Positions 27,798 to 36,537 are shown, counted from the first letter of the stretch. The stretch is 64,000 bases of DNA from Chromatiaceae bacterium (GCA_024235395.1 JACKMK010000001.1:682001-746000), one strand, 5' to 3'. A program made the numbers and translations. The notes: generated from the letters alone by a model not told the origin.

Positions 27798-28199
27798 TCA
27801 CGCGCTCTGGCGGTGGCCGTGCAGGCGCACGATCAATTCCGCCTCGTTTTGACTGAGGTCGAGTTCGTCGACCAGCCGGCTGACGCCCGCCCCCTGCTGG
27901 ACCAGGCGGATAGCGTGGCCGTAGGGCTGGTCGTCGACCTGCTGGATCTCGTAGGTCTCCTGGCGCTCGGCGAGTTGTCGCTCGCGCGCTTCGAGGTGCT
28001 GGATACGTCGGTCGGTACCGACCGCTCCGGCGGTCAGGCCGCTGATGCTCTGGCGTACCAGTTCGAGTTCGCCGGTCAACGTATCGATCCGCGCCCGCGC
28101 GACCTGCAGCCGCCGGGTGAACAACCACAACAGAGCGCCACCGGCAATGATCGGCAGCAGCGCTGCGGCACACACGAGGACAAGAACGCTTTCAGACAT
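27798..28199 (-). CDS. DUF2802-family protein, last gene of the motility block
   Basis: The 133-residue protein has one N-terminal transmembrane helix (about residues 5-26) and a cytoplasmic helical/coiled-coil part ending in a helix-turn-helix-like segment (GVSRLVDELDLSQNEAELIVRLHG), which is the DUF2802 signature. The same gene follows cheW in Pseudomonas-type flagellar loci (PA1465 position), so a motility link is likely though no function is established. The ATG at 28199 lies inside the end of the preceding 59-codon gene (8-base overlap), arguing for coupled translation. Confidence 0.8.
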   Translation of the reverse strand: MSESVLVLVCAAALLPIIAGGALLWLFTRRLQVARARIDTLTGELELVRQSISGLTAGAVGTDRRIQHLEARERQLAERQETYEIQQVDDQPYGHAIRLVQQGAGVSRLVDELDLSQNEAELIVRLHGHRQSA

Positions 28200-28371
28200 A
28201 TTCGTCCACCCGGTGCGGTTGATCGTCGTCCGGTCGGCGCTCGCGGTCGCTGCGATCCCGTTTGGGCGCGCCGCGGTCCGGCCGCCGGCGTTGCTGCTGG
28301 CCGGTACCGCGCGACGCGTTGGGTGGCAGGACCACCGCGACGCCATTGGGCCGTTTGATCTCTTCAGCCAT
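28192..28371 (-). CDS. Small basic protein between cheW and the DUF2802 gene
   Basis: A 59-codon frame begins with ATG 28371, 9 bases after the cheW stop, and ends with a TGA that overlaps the DUF2802 start. The product begins MAEEIKRPNGVAVVLPPN and continues as an Arg/Asp/Gln-rich, probably disordered chain ending HRVDEYV. The tight packing on both sides supports translation, although no strong ribosome binding site is visible. No family recognised. Its frame keeps the locus gap-free. Confidence 0.5.
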   Translation of the reverse strand: MAEEIKRPNGVAVVLPPNASRGTGQQQRRRPDRGAPKRDRSDRERRPDDDQPHRVDEYV

Positions 28372-28380
28372 CGCCGCGCA

Positions 28381-28863
28381 TCAGAACATGGCCATCTCTG
28401 ACCACTCTTCCTCGCTCAGCAGCTTGTTGAGGTCGACGACGATCAGCAAATCCTCGTCGCGACTTGCGACCCCCTGGATATAGCGCGAACTCTCCTCGTT
28501 GCCGATGTTTGGTGCGGCATCGATCGCCGACTGGCGCAGCTCCACCACCTCGGCGACGCTGTCGACCAGGATCCCGACCACCTGCTGCTCGGATTCGATG
28601 ATCACGATCCGGCTTGCGTCGTCGCGCTCTGTGGTCGGCAATCCGAAGCGGGTACGGGTATCCACCACCGTGACCACGTTGCCACGCAGGTTGATGATGC
28701 CGAGTACGAACGGCGGCGCACCCGGCACCGGGGCAATCTCGCTGACCCGCAGCACTTCCTGTACCTGCATCACGTTGATGCCGTAGGTTTCGTCCTTGAG
28801 ACGAAAGGTCACCAACTGGATGACCGGATCACCCGCCAAACTCTCGGCTGCGCTGTTACTCAT
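28381..28863 (-). CDS. cheW: CheW chemotaxis coupling protein
   Basis: The 160-residue single CheW domain (ITFRLKDETYGINVMQVQEVL-like first part, VLGIINLRGNVVTVVD core, DSVAEVVELR) couples chemoreceptors to CheA in the array. The ATG at 28863 is chosen because GGAG lies 8 bases upstream; a GTG three codons earlier overlaps that site. The C-terminus is short (LLSEEEWSEMAMF). It sits 76 bases downstream of parP, as in polar-array organisms. Confidence 0.93.
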   Translation of the reverse strand: MSNSAAESLAGDPVIQLVTFRLKDETYGINVMQVQEVLRVSEIAPVPGAPPFVLGIINLRGNVVTVVDTRTRFGLPTTERDDASRIVIIESEQQVVGILVDSVAEVVELRQSAIDAAPNIGNEESSRYIQGVASRDEDLLIVVDLNKLLSEEEWSEMAMF

Positions 28864-28939
28864 CGTCGTCACTCCGTTTGCGCCCTTGGAGATCTGTCAA
28901 AAAAACGTCTCCAATGCGTACCTGGTTTCACTTGTTGCA

Positions 28940-29587
28940 CTATCCGTGCCTGATTGCCTCGCTTATCACATCCGCGTCCAGCAAGGCACACAGCGACCCG
29001 CTGAGCACACCGGCCAGCCACGTCGCCCGCGATGCCCCCCGCCGCCAGCGCACCGCCCCGGTGTCGACCAGCAGCGTGTCCTCGAGGTGTTCGCACACCA
29101 CGCCGACCCGGCCGTCACCGATCACCAACAGATAGCGCGGCGCCTTGCAGGATTCGCCGATCCCCAGCAGCGGACCGAGATCGGCCACCGTCACGGTCGT
29201 GCCCTGGCGGTGCGTCAGACCGAGCAGCCAAACCGGACCTCCCGGCAGGCGGTGCAGCCGCGGCGGCAGCCTGCTGACGCCGCGCATCAGCAGCAGCGGC
29301 ATCGCCAGCTGCAGCCCACCGATACCGAACAACAGTACCTTGAAGCGCTGTGCCGCCCAGCTATGCCGGACACCCCCCTGCAACGGCATCTCCTCCGTTA
29401 ACGGCAGGTCGGCCGGATCGTTAAATGGAGCAACGCCCGAGGGCGCACCCGGGTGTCTTGCGGTCGGAGGGTTTGCGCCGGACCCATCGCCCGGCACCAG
29501 GTCGCCGAGCAAGGCGTCGAACAATCCGTGCAGGGCCCTGTCGTGGTCGGCCAGCGCGTTGCGCGTCCTATCCAAAGGTGCGCTCAC
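28940..29587 (-). CDS. parP: ParP-like protein (CheW-like domain, chemotaxis array positioning)
   Basis: The 215-residue protein has an N-terminal variable, Pro-rich part (residues 1-75) and a C-terminal CheW-like domain (about 82-215; LLFGIGGLQLAMPLLLMRGV, WLLGLTHRQGTTVTVADL). This architecture in a gene overlapping a ParA-like gene within the chemotaxis operon is that of ParP, whose CheW-like AIF domain binds CheA and receptor tips and tethers arrays to the ParC-marked cell pole. It could also be described as a second CheW. Start overlaps the parC stop (ATGA). Confidence 0.75.
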   Translation of the reverse strand: MSAPLDRTRNALADHDRALHGLFDALLGDLVPGDGSGANPPTARHPGAPSGVAPFNDPADLPLTEEMPLQGGVRHSWAAQRFKVLLFGIGGLQLAMPLLLMRGVSRLPPRLHRLPGGPVWLLGLTHRQGTTVTVADLGPLLGIGESCKAPRYLLVIGDGRVGVVCEHLEDTLLVDTGAVRWRRGASRATWLAGVLSGSLCALLDADVISEAIRHG

Positions 29588-30381
29588 ATCGCCCCGTTTG
29601 CGGCCGCGGGCGCGGGCTGTTGGACGAGCTCCTCGAGCAGTCGCGCATAGGCCTCGACACCCCGCCCACGTGGATCGAATATCGCGGGCGGAAGGCCGAC
29701 CCGGCTCGCTTCGCGGAACTTGGTGTCGATCGGGATCACACCGTCCCAGAGATGCTCCGCGTGCTCTCGCCGCAGCACGTCCAGGCTGTCGTGCGATGCC
29801 CGGGTACGCGGATCGAAGAAGGTCGGGACCACCATCAGGCGCAGTGGCGTCGGGCGCGCCTTGGTGACCATCTTCAGCGTGTTCTGCAGACGCTCCAGCC
29901 CCTTGATCGCAAGAAACTCGGTCTGCACCGGTACGATCAACAGTTCACATGCGGCGAGTGCGTTGATCAGCAGCACGCCGAGGACGGGCGGGCAGTCGAT
30001 CAGGATGTAGTCGAAACCTTCGCGCAGCTGTGCAACCGCACGCTGCAGCACCAGGCCCATGCCTTCCAGACGCCCGGATTGGCGGTCCAGGGTGGCCAGT
30101 GCGACCGCGGCCGGGATCATGCTGAGACCTTCGGTTCCGGTCGGCAACACCAGCGAGAAGGGATCGAGGCTACGACGTTCCGCGACCGCCTCGAACAGGC
30201 TGTAGCTGCTGTGTTCGACGTTATCGGGATCGAGACGAAAATAGCTGGTCAGCGAGCCGTGCGGATCGATGTCGATGACCAGGGTGCGAAATCCCCACGC
30301 GGCGAGCAGGCCGCCGAGCGCCACGGCCGTGGTGGTCTTGCCGACTCCACCCTTCTGGTTGGCGATCGCCCACACCTTCAT
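29584..30381 (-). CDS. parC: ParC-like ParA/MinD ATPase for chemotaxis array localisation
   Basis: The 265-residue protein has the deviant Walker A motif KGGVGKTT (residues 10-17), a Walker A' region DIDPHGSLTSYF and DYILIDCPPVLG, typical of ParA-family ATPases. Placed between motD and a CheW-like gene, it corresponds to ParC of Vibrio and to the ParA-like gene of the Pseudomonas che cluster, which direct polar placement and inheritance of chemosensory arrays. The start at 30381 overlaps the motD stop (ATGA). It is not a plasmid partition gene: no parB is nearby. Confidence 0.85.
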   Translation of the reverse strand: MKVWAIANQKGGVGKTTTAVALGGLLAAWGFRTLVIDIDPHGSLTSYFRLDPDNVEHSSYSLFEAVAERRSLDPFSLVLPTGTEGLSMIPAAVALATLDRQSGRLEGMGLVLQRAVAQLREGFDYILIDCPPVLGVLLINALAACELLIVPVQTEFLAIKGLERLQNTLKMVTKARPTPLRLMVVPTFFDPRTRASHDSLDVLRREHAEHLWDGVIPIDTKFREASRVGLPPAIFDPRGRGVEAYARLLEELVQQPAPAAANGAM

Positions 30382-31256
30382 CGTGTTTCCACCCCGGGCC
30401 CCTCGGCCCACGGGATCTCGGCGTCCGGTGCCGGCTCGTCGGTGCGTTGATCGGCCAACACCACGACGGTCACCCGCCGGTTCGCCGCCCGGCCCTCGAC
30501 GGTCGTGTTTTCGGCCAGCGGCCGATACTCGCCGAGACCCACCGCCGACATGCGCTGCGGGTCGACGCCGGCACGCGCAAGGAAATGCACGACGCTCGCG
30601 GCGCGCGCCGCCGACAGTTCCCAGTTCGACGGGAACGCCGCGGTCGAGATCGGCACATTGTCGGTATGCCCTTCGACCAGGAGCCGGCTCGGGATACGCC
30701 CCAATGTCTGCGCCATCTCGCGCAACACCGGCAGCACCTGATGCGACAGCTGGGCATTGCCGGAACCGAACAGCATGCGATCCTTCATCTCGACCTCGAT
30801 GCGATCTCCAACCCGGGTGATACGCACCAGCCCCTGGTCGAGGTATTCCTGCAACGAGATGGTCAATTCGTCTGCGGCACGTCGCGCGCCGCCGTCCACT
30901 TGGAAGCGCTCGCGGATATCGGCGGCCTGGTCGGCGGGTGCACCCTTGTCGATCTCTTCGCTGCCGTCACGGCCACCCGCCACCGGCTCGGCCTGGCGCG
31001 GCGCCAGAGGCCCCTCTTTCTGCGCCAGCGGGTCGCGCGGTCTTTCACCGATCTGGATCGGTTTATCGCTGCGCGCCTCGACACTGAACACCGAATTCAA
31101 CGTCTCCGACAAGACCCGGTACTTGCCCTCGTTGACCGACGACACTGCATACATCACGACAAAAAAGGCAAACAACAGGGTGATGAAATCGGCATACGAG
31201 ACGAGCCAGCGCTCGAGATTCTCGTGTTCCTCTTCGTGACGACGCCGTCTGGCCAT
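30378..31256 (-). CDS. motD: MotD/MotB-type flagellar stator protein
   Basis: The 292-residue protein has one N-terminal transmembrane helix bearing the proton-binding Asp (Asp23 in SYADFITLLFAFFVVMYAV), a charged linker with a plug-like region, and a C-terminal OmpA/MotB peptidoglycan-binding domain (LLVEGHTDNVPIS, NWELSAARAASV, RRVTVVVL). With MotC it forms the ion channel that drives the flagellum and anchors it to the cell wall. The MotCD name follows its position after cheB, as in Pseudomonas. Proton use is suggested, but sodium use cannot be excluded. Confidence 0.92.
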   Translation of the reverse strand: MARRRRHEEEHENLERWLVSYADFITLLFAFFVVMYAVSSVNEGKYRVLSETLNSVFSVEARSDKPIQIGERPRDPLAQKEGPLAPRQAEPVAGGRDGSEEIDKGAPADQAADIRERFQVDGGARRAADELTISLQEYLDQGLVRITRVGDRIEVEMKDRMLFGSGNAQLSHQVLPVLREMAQTLGRIPSRLLVEGHTDNVPISTAAFPSNWELSAARAASVVHFLARAGVDPQRMSAVGLGEYRPLAENTTVEGRAANRRVTVVVLADQRTDEPAPDAEIPWAEGPGVETR

Positions 31257-31264
31257 AGCGCACC

Positions 31265-32005
31265 TCAGTTGAGAAAGCCCTGCAGGCGCGTCTCGATCTG
31301 ACGCGGATTCTCGCCTTCGGAGATCGCCACCAGCCCTTCGATCACCAACTCCCGGTAGTGACTCTCCTGCATCACATAGGCCTTCATCTTGCCGGCCATC
31401 GGCAGCAGAAACAGGTTCGCGAGCCCAACGCCATAGATCGTCGCGACGAAGGCGGTCGCGATGCCGCTACCGAGCTTGGACGGGTCGGCAAGATTCTGCA
31501 TCACGTGAATCAGCCCCATCACCGCGCCGATGATGCCGATCGTCGGCGAGTATCCGCCCATCGCCTCGAGCACCTTGCTGGCCTGCAGGTCGAAACGCTC
31601 ACGGCTGTCGAGTTCCACCTCCAGCGAGTGGCGGATCTCGTCCGGTTCGTTGCCATCGACCAGCAGTTGCATGCCTTTGCGTACGAACAGGTCGGGTTCT
31701 TCGAGCGACGCACGCTCCAGTCCAAGCAGGCCGTCCTTGCGCGCCACCTTGCTCCACTCGACCAGCTTGGTGATCGTCTTTTCGATCTCGCGTTGCGGAG
31801 GCAGAAACACCGAACCCAGCATGCGCATGCTGCGCAGGAATACCGGCAACGGCGTCTGCAACAGGACCGCACCGATGCTCCCACCCAGCACGATGACCAT
31901 TGCCGGACCGTTGGCAAGGGTGTCGAGGTGGCCGCCTTCGAGCCAGTTGCCTCCGAGGATCGCCGCAAACGCGACCGCGACGCCGATGAAACTCAGCAGG
32001 TCCAT
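31265..32005 (-). CDS. motC: MotC/MotA-type flagellar stator protein
   Basis: The 246-residue protein has four transmembrane segments (about residues 2-20, 33-52, 148-168, 180-200) and the MotA signature around the third and fourth (GGYSPTIGIIGAVMGLIHVM and ATAFVATIYGVGLANLF, containing the conserved Pro and Thr-Ile-Tyr-Gly). The large cytoplasmic loop (about 60-145) contacts FliG. It directly follows cheB with no spacing and precedes motD by 8 bases, so the stator is made with the chemotaxis proteins. Confidence 0.93.
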   Translation of the reverse strand: MDLLSFIGVAVAFAAILGGNWLEGGHLDTLANGPAMVIVLGGSIGAVLLQTPLPVFLRSMRMLGSVFLPPQREIEKTITKLVEWSKVARKDGLLGLERASLEEPDLFVRKGMQLLVDGNEPDEIRHSLEVELDSRERFDLQASKVLEAMGGYSPTIGIIGAVMGLIHVMQNLADPSKLGSGIATAFVATIYGVGLANLFLLPMAGKMKAYVMQESHYRELVIEGLVAISEGENPRQIETRLQGFLN

Positions 32006-33049
32006 TCAGTGCAGTCCCGCCAGTGCCGGACCGATATCGTCCAGCGCCAGCACGCGATCGGTGTAGCCCGCCTTGGCGACCGAGTACGGCATGCCGTACA
32101 CGACCGAGGACTGCTGGTCCTGACTCCAGACGATGGCGCCGCGGGCCTTCAGACGACCCGCACCGGCGGTGCCGTCCGAACCCATGCCGGTCAATACGAC
32201 CGCTTGTACGGCGCCGCCCAATGCCTCCGCTGCGGATTCGAACAGTATGTCGACGCTCGGCTTGTACAGATGTTCGCCCCCAGGCCGCACGCGTACGCGA
32301 AGGTGCCCGCCGTGCAACTCGACGCTGCTCTGCAGCCCACCGGGCGCAATCAACGCCAGCCCCGGCGACAGTTCGTCCCCGTCATTGGCGTGTCGGACCT
32401 TGATCGCGCAGGTCGCATCGAGCCGCTCGGCAAATGCCGCCGTGAACTCGGCCGGCATGTGCACGGCGACCACCAAGGGATAGGGATAGTTTGCCGGCAG
32501 TGCCGCAAGCACACGCTGCACGGCCACCGGACCGCCTGTCGACGCACCGATCGCGACCAGTCGCAAGGCATCGCGCCGGCGTTCGCGGCGGCCGGGTACC
32601 GCCGGCTTCTGCGGTACGCCGCGCCCATGCGGTTGACGCTCGCGCTGGTGACGGGCGATGTCGATCACGCGCTCGGCGAGACTCTCCACACCGCCACGTG
32701 CCGACTCGCCGGCACCCCCGGTATGTTTGGTAAGAAAATCGACCGCACCGGCCTCGAGCGCATCCAGCGTCGAGCGTGCGCCTTCCCGGGTCAGTGCCGA
32801 GACCATCAGGATGTCGGTGGGATGTTCGCGCATGATGTGGCGGACGGCCGAAATACCGTCCATCAAAGGCATCGCGACATCCATGGTGATGACATCGGGC
32901 CGCAAGGTTCCGGCCATTGTGACCGCCTCCTGGCCGTTCGCCGCCTCACCGGCAATCACGATCTCGCCACTGCGCTCCAGCTGTTCCCGAATGCGTTTTC
33001 GGAAAAACGCGGAGTCGTCTACGATCAGGACCCGGACCTTTTCCTCCAT
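32006..33049 (-). CDS. cheB: CheB, receptor methylesterase/deamidase response regulator
   Basis: The 347-residue protein has an N-terminal receiver domain with phosphorylated Asp57 (VITMDVAMP), an Arg/Gly-rich linker (about 112-160) and a C-terminal methylesterase domain with the catalytic triad Ser170 (AIGASTGG), His197 (VVAVHM) and Asp292 (GMGSDG). It removes methyl groups from chemoreceptors when phosphorylated by CheA. No cheR lies in the window, so the methyltransferase gene must be elsewhere. Its stop abuts the motC start. Confidence 0.95.
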   Translation of the reverse strand: MEEKVRVLIVDDSAFFRKRIREQLERSGEIVIAGEAANGQEAVTMAGTLRPDVITMDVAMPLMDGISAVRHIMREHPTDILMVSALTREGARSTLDALEAGAVDFLTKHTGGAGESARGGVESLAERVIDIARHQRERQPHGRGVPQKPAVPGRRERRRDALRLVAIGASTGGPVAVQRVLAALPANYPYPLVVAVHMPAEFTAAFAERLDATCAIKVRHANDGDELSPGLALIAPGGLQSSVELHGGHLRVRVRPGGEHLYKPSVDILFESAAEALGGAVQAVVLTGMGSDGTAGAGRLKARGAIVWSQDQQSSVVYGMPYSVAKAGYTDRVLALDDIGPALAGLH

Positions 33050-33099
33050 CTATCACCCGGGACCGCGCCGTTTCCGTCCCGCCTCCGCGTGGCTGACCA

Positions 33100-35349
33100 T
33101 CAGTAGCGGCGCGCGTATTTGCGCATCAAACCGGGGACGTCGAGGATCAGTGCGATCTTGCCGTCGCCGGTGATCGTTGCGCCGGCCATGCCTTGCAGGC
33201 CCTGCAGCAGCGCACCCAGCGGTTTGATGACCACCTCCTCCTGGCCAATCAGGAAGTCGACTACCAGACCGACCTGCACGCCGCCGACGTTCACGACGAC
33301 GACGTGGCCATGGTGGTCGCCGGTACCGCCACCCGGCATGGAACCCGTGACCAACCATTGGCTCAGGTAGAACAGTGGCAATGCACGGTCGCGCACGCGG
33401 ATCGTCAGCTGACCGTCGACAGTGTTGGTCCGCGACAGATCGAGGTTGAAGATCTCAACCACGCTGGCGAGCGGCAACGCAAACGGCTGAGAGCCGAGAA
33501 TCACCATCAACGTCGGCAGAATCGCCAGCGTCAACGGTAGTTTTACGATGATCTTGCTGCCCTTGCCCTTTTCAGAGTCGATCGACACCGACCCGTTCAT
33601 CTGCGCGATGCGGGTCTTGACGACATCCATGCCGACACCGCGCCCCGACACGTCGGAGATCTCGGTCTTGGTGGAGAAGCCCGGTTGGAAGATCAGGTTG
33701 TAGCAGTCCTTGTCATCGAGACGCGCGGCGGCATCTTCATCCATCATGCCCTTCTCGACCGCCTTGCGGCGCAGCACGTCGGCATCCATGCCCTTGCCGT
33801 CGTCTTCGATCGACAACAGGATGTGATCGCCTTCCTGCGCGGCCGACAAAACCACGGAACCCCGCCGGGGCTTGCCGACACGCTCACGGTCTTCGGGTGA
33901 CTCGATGCCATGGTCGACCGCATTGCGTACCAGGTGCACCAACGGATCGGCGAGCGCTTCGACCAGGTTCTTGTCGAGGTCCGTCTCCTCGCCATGCAGC
34001 ACGAGGTCGACCTCTTTCTTGAGGTTGCGGGCCAGGTCGCGCACGACGCGCGGGAAGCGGCCGAACACCTTCTTGACCGGCTGCATGCGGGTCTTCATCA
34101 CCGACAGCTGCAGGTCCGCCGTCACCACGTCCAGATTGCCGACCGCGTTTGCCAGTTCCTCATCGGCCATGGTCGCCTTCAGGGTGGCCAGCCGGTTACG
34201 CACCAGCACCAGCTCTCCGACCATGTTCATGATGTCATCCAGGCGCTGCGTGTCGACGCGCACCGTGGTCTCGGCCTGGGTCGCCTTGGCGGCCGTGCCT
34301 GGGGCCGACGGCTCGGCGGTCTTCGCAGACGCCTTTGCGGCAGCCTCCACGGTCGGGCTTTCCTTGGCAGGTGCGGCGGCAGGCTGTGGTTTCTCCTTCG
34401 CCGACGAACTCACAGTAGCCGCTTTCGCGGCCGGTGCCGCGGGCGCAGGCTCCGCCGTGGTCTGCTTTGGCTTGCTTTTCGCTTGCGCCTTGGATTTGGC
34501 TTTCGCAGGCGTCTTCTTGGCGGATTTGCCGGTCGCCTTGGCCGACGCACCGCCGAACTTGCCCTTGCCATGCAGCTCGTCGAGTAGCGCCTCGAACTCG
34601 TCCTCGGTGATCTCGTCGCCGCCGGCAGCGCGTGCACCGGCAGCCTGCTCGGGCGGCACTCCACCGTGCTTGCCCTTGCCGTGCAGCTCGTCGAGCAGTG
34701 CCTCGAATTCGTCGTCGGTAATGTCGTCTCCGGTCTGCGGCGCGACCGCCGCCTTCGACGCCGTACTGAACTTGCCCTCGCCGTGCAGTTCGTCGAGCAG
34801 CGCCTCGAACTCCTCCTCGGTGATATCGTCACCGCCCGGCGCCGCGGTAAGTACCGATTCGGTCTCGTCGGACTGTTCCTGGTCGACTTCCGCCTGGTCG
34901 TCGTCGGCCGCCTCGAGCTCGGCGGTCTCTTCGACCTCGCCCGCCTCTGCACTGCCGTCGTCCGGTTGCGCCAACACCGCGAGCTGTGCGAGCAGCTCGG
35001 GGTCCGCTGGCTCCGGCATCTCTGCATCGCGAATCGAGTTCATCATCTGGTTGACGACATCGAGCGCCTGCAGGATGGCGTCCATCAGGTCCGGCGTGAC
35101 GCTGCGCTGCCCCTGGCGAAGCACGTTGAACACGTCCTCCGACAGATGACAGGTTTCCACCAGCGGCGCGATCGCGAGGAAGCCCGCGCCGCCCTTTACC
35201 GTATGAAAGCCGCGGAAGATCGCATTCAGCAGGTCCGTGTCATCGGGGCGCTGTTCCAGATCCACCAGCTGTTCGCCGAGCAATTCGACGATCTCGGACG
35301 CCTCAACAAGAAAATCCTGGAGAATTTCGTCATCTGCATCGAGACTCAT
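33100..35349 (-). CDS. cheA: CheA chemotaxis histidine kinase
   Basis: The 749-residue protein has an HPt domain with His49 (FRGFHTVKGGAGF), an acidic linker, three near-identical repeats of DDITEEEFEALLDELHG type (residues about 174-264), an Ala/Lys/Pro-rich linker (about 265-345), the dimerisation domain from about 355 (VDTQRLDDIMNMVGELVLVR), the ATPase domain (HLVRNAVDHGIE, IEDDGKGMD, GVGMDVVK) and a CheW-like C-terminus. It phosphorylates CheY and CheB. No canonical P2 domain is apparent; the repeats occupy its place. In ParC/ParP organisms this part of CheA carries a localisation domain. Confidence 0.95.
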   Translation of the reverse strand: MSLDADDEILQDFLVEASEIVELLGEQLVDLEQRPDDTDLLNAIFRGFHTVKGGAGFLAIAPLVETCHLSEDVFNVLRQGQRSVTPDLMDAILQALDVVNQMMNSIRDAEMPEPADPELLAQLAVLAQPDDGSAEAGEVEETAELEAADDDQAEVDQEQSDETESVLTAAPGGDDITEEEFEALLDELHGEGKFSTASKAAVAPQTGDDITDDEFEALLDELHGKGKHGGVPPEQAAGARAAGGDEITEDEFEALLDELHGKGKFGGASAKATGKSAKKTPAKAKSKAQAKSKPKQTTAEPAPAAPAAKAATVSSSAKEKPQPAAAPAKESPTVEAAAKASAKTAEPSAPGTAAKATQAETTVRVDTQRLDDIMNMVGELVLVRNRLATLKATMADEELANAVGNLDVVTADLQLSVMKTRMQPVKKVFGRFPRVVRDLARNLKKEVDLVLHGEETDLDKNLVEALADPLVHLVRNAVDHGIESPEDRERVGKPRRGSVVLSAAQEGDHILLSIEDDGKGMDADVLRRKAVEKGMMDEDAAARLDDKDCYNLIFQPGFSTKTEISDVSGRGVGMDVVKTRIAQMNGSVSIDSEKGKGSKIIVKLPLTLAILPTLMVILGSQPFALPLASVVEIFNLDLSRTNTVDGQLTIRVRDRALPLFYLSQWLVTGSMPGGGTGDHHGHVVVVNVGGVQVGLVVDFLIGQEEVVIKPLGALLQGLQGMAGATITGDGKIALILDVPGLMRKYARRY
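34558..34830 (-). repeat. Three tandem acidic repeats within cheA
   Basis: The cheA linker encodes three copies of a roughly 20-residue unit (D-D/E-I-T-x-x-E-F-E-A-L-L-D-E-L-H-G-x-G-K), spaced 34-37 residues apart, at residues 174-193, 208-227 and 245-264. The core EFEALLDELHG is invariant; spacers differ. Confidence 0.9.
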
Positions 35350-35352
35350 GGT

Positions 35353-36120
35353 TTAGAACCCCAGACTGGAAAGCAGGTCGTCAACGTCATCCTGACCGCT
35401 CACGACATCACCTTTGTCAACGCCGGGCACCATCGGCCCGTGCGCCTCTATGTCCTTGCCCTTCTCGGCAGGCGGCGGTGAAGATTTCGGTCGAACACCG
35501 GACAGCCGCACCAACTCGACCAGCTTGTTCTCGACGTCGTCCACCAATGTAATGACCTTGCGAATCACCTGGCCCGTGATGTCCTGGTATCCCTGGGCCA
35601 TCAAGACCTCCGACAACTTGCCGTGCAGTGCCTCCGAGTTGTCCTGTGTCACCTTGAGAAAATGGGACAGTTCGTTGCTCAGTTCACGAAAGTCGTTGAC
35701 CGACAGTTGCCGCGAATTGAAGCGCGCCCACTGGTCGGCAAGATGCCGGGCGTCCGTGCGCAAGGTGTCCGCCAGCGGCAGACTGTCTTCAACCGCACCG
35801 AGCGTGGTATTGGCAGCCTGCTCGGTGGTGGCGATGACGTAGCGCAGCCGTTCTGCGGCATCGGGCATGTCGGTCTGCGCAATATCAGCTAGTCGCGCAT
35901 CCTTCACGAAGCCGTTGATTGAGTCGTGCAGCTCGCGGGTCAGGCGTCCGATCTCCTGGAACAGCATACTGTCGCGAAAACCCGCCAGTTCCGCGATCAC
36001 CGATACCGCGCCCTCCTGATTGCCGGACTCCAGGTGGTCGACCAACGATTTCGCCAGCCGCAGCTGGTCGACACCCCCGTCTGCACTCTCTGCGATTGCG
36101 GTACCCATTTCTGCATTCAT
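35353..36120 (-). CDS. cheZ: CheZ, CheY-P phosphatase
   Basis: The 255-residue helical protein has the catalytic segment QGYQDITGQVI (Asp180 and Gln184, matching the Asp/Gln pair of E. coli CheZ) within a long helical hairpin, and the CheY-binding C-terminal peptide DDVDDLLSSLGF. It dephosphorylates CheY-P to end the signal. The start overlaps the cheY stop (ATGA) and cheA follows after 3 bases, so cheY-Z-A are translated as a unit. Confidence 0.93.
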   Translation of the reverse strand: MNAEMGTAIAESADGGVDQLRLAKSLVDHLESGNQEGAVSVIAELAGFRDSMLFQEIGRLTRELHDSINGFVKDARLADIAQTDMPDAAERLRYVIATTEQAANTTLGAVEDSLPLADTLRTDARHLADQWARFNSRQLSVNDFRELSNELSHFLKVTQDNSEALHGKLSEVLMAQGYQDITGQVIRKVITLVDDVENKLVELVRLSGVRPKSSPPPAEKGKDIEAHGPMVPGVDKGDVVSGQDDVDDLLSSLGF

Positions 36121-36503
36121 GCCGCAACGCGCTCGAAAATCTTGCTGATTTTTTCTTCCAGCGTGCCAGCGGTGAATGGTTTCACCACGTAGCCGTTCAC
36201 TCCCGCCTGGGCGGCCTCGACGATCTGGTCGCGCTTGGATTCCGCCGTCACCATCAGGACCGGCAACCCCTTCAGTTTGTCATCGGCGCGTACCGCTTTG
36301 AGCAGATCGATCCCCTGCATACCGGGCATGTTCCAGTCCGTGATCAGGAAATCGAAGCTACCGCTCTGCAACATCGGCAACGCAGTCAGCCCATCGTCCG
36401 CTTCCTGTGTATTGGTGAATCCGAGATCCCGCAGCAGGTTCTTGATGATCCGGCGCATCGTGGAAAAGTCATCCACGATCAGGATCTTCATGTTCTTGTT
36501 CAA
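36117..36503 (-). CDS. cheY: CheY chemotaxis response regulator
   Basis: The 128-residue single receiver domain has the acidic pocket (IVDD, residues 9-12), phosphorylated Asp56 (LITDWNMPGM), the Thr/Ser switch (MVTAES) and Lys in VVKPFTA. Phospho-CheY binds FliM to change flagellar rotation. The start is chosen as TTG 36503 because GGAGG lies 5 bases upstream, whereas the ATG four codons later would be 17 bases from it; E. coli CheY's extra N-terminal residues match this length. Confidence 0.95.
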   Translation of the reverse strand: MNKNMKILIVDDFSTMRRIIKNLLRDLGFTNTQEADDGLTALPMLQSGSFDFLITDWNMPGMQGIDLLKAVRADDKLKGLPVLMVTAESKRDQIVEAAQAGVNGYVVKPFTAGTLEEKISKIFERVAA

Positions 36504-36524
36504 AGCTACCTCCGAACGTGAGAC

Positions 36525-36537
36525 GTAGGGCCCCTAC
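36525..36537. repeat. Perfect inverted repeat upstream of cheY
   Basis: GTAGGG and CCCTAC flank one base in the fliA-cheY intergenic stretch, 22 bases before the TTG start. It could form an operator or a short hairpin in the mRNA leader; no factor is known to me for this sequence. Confidence 0.4.

Noticed and set aside
29584..30381. ParA-like gene as evidence of plasmid or phage origin
   Set aside because: It lies inside the chemotaxis operon beside a CheW-like gene, with no parB; it fits chromosomal ParC.
31358..33106. A 582-codon plus-strand frame opposite motC and cheB
   Set aside because: It is antisense to two unmistakable genes, and its translation is rich in His, Gln and Arg without domains; high GC opens such frames by chance.
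33872..35149. A 425-codon plus-strand frame opposite cheA
   Set aside because: The Ser/Ala low-complexity translation mirrors the cheA linker repeats; no start signal or family.
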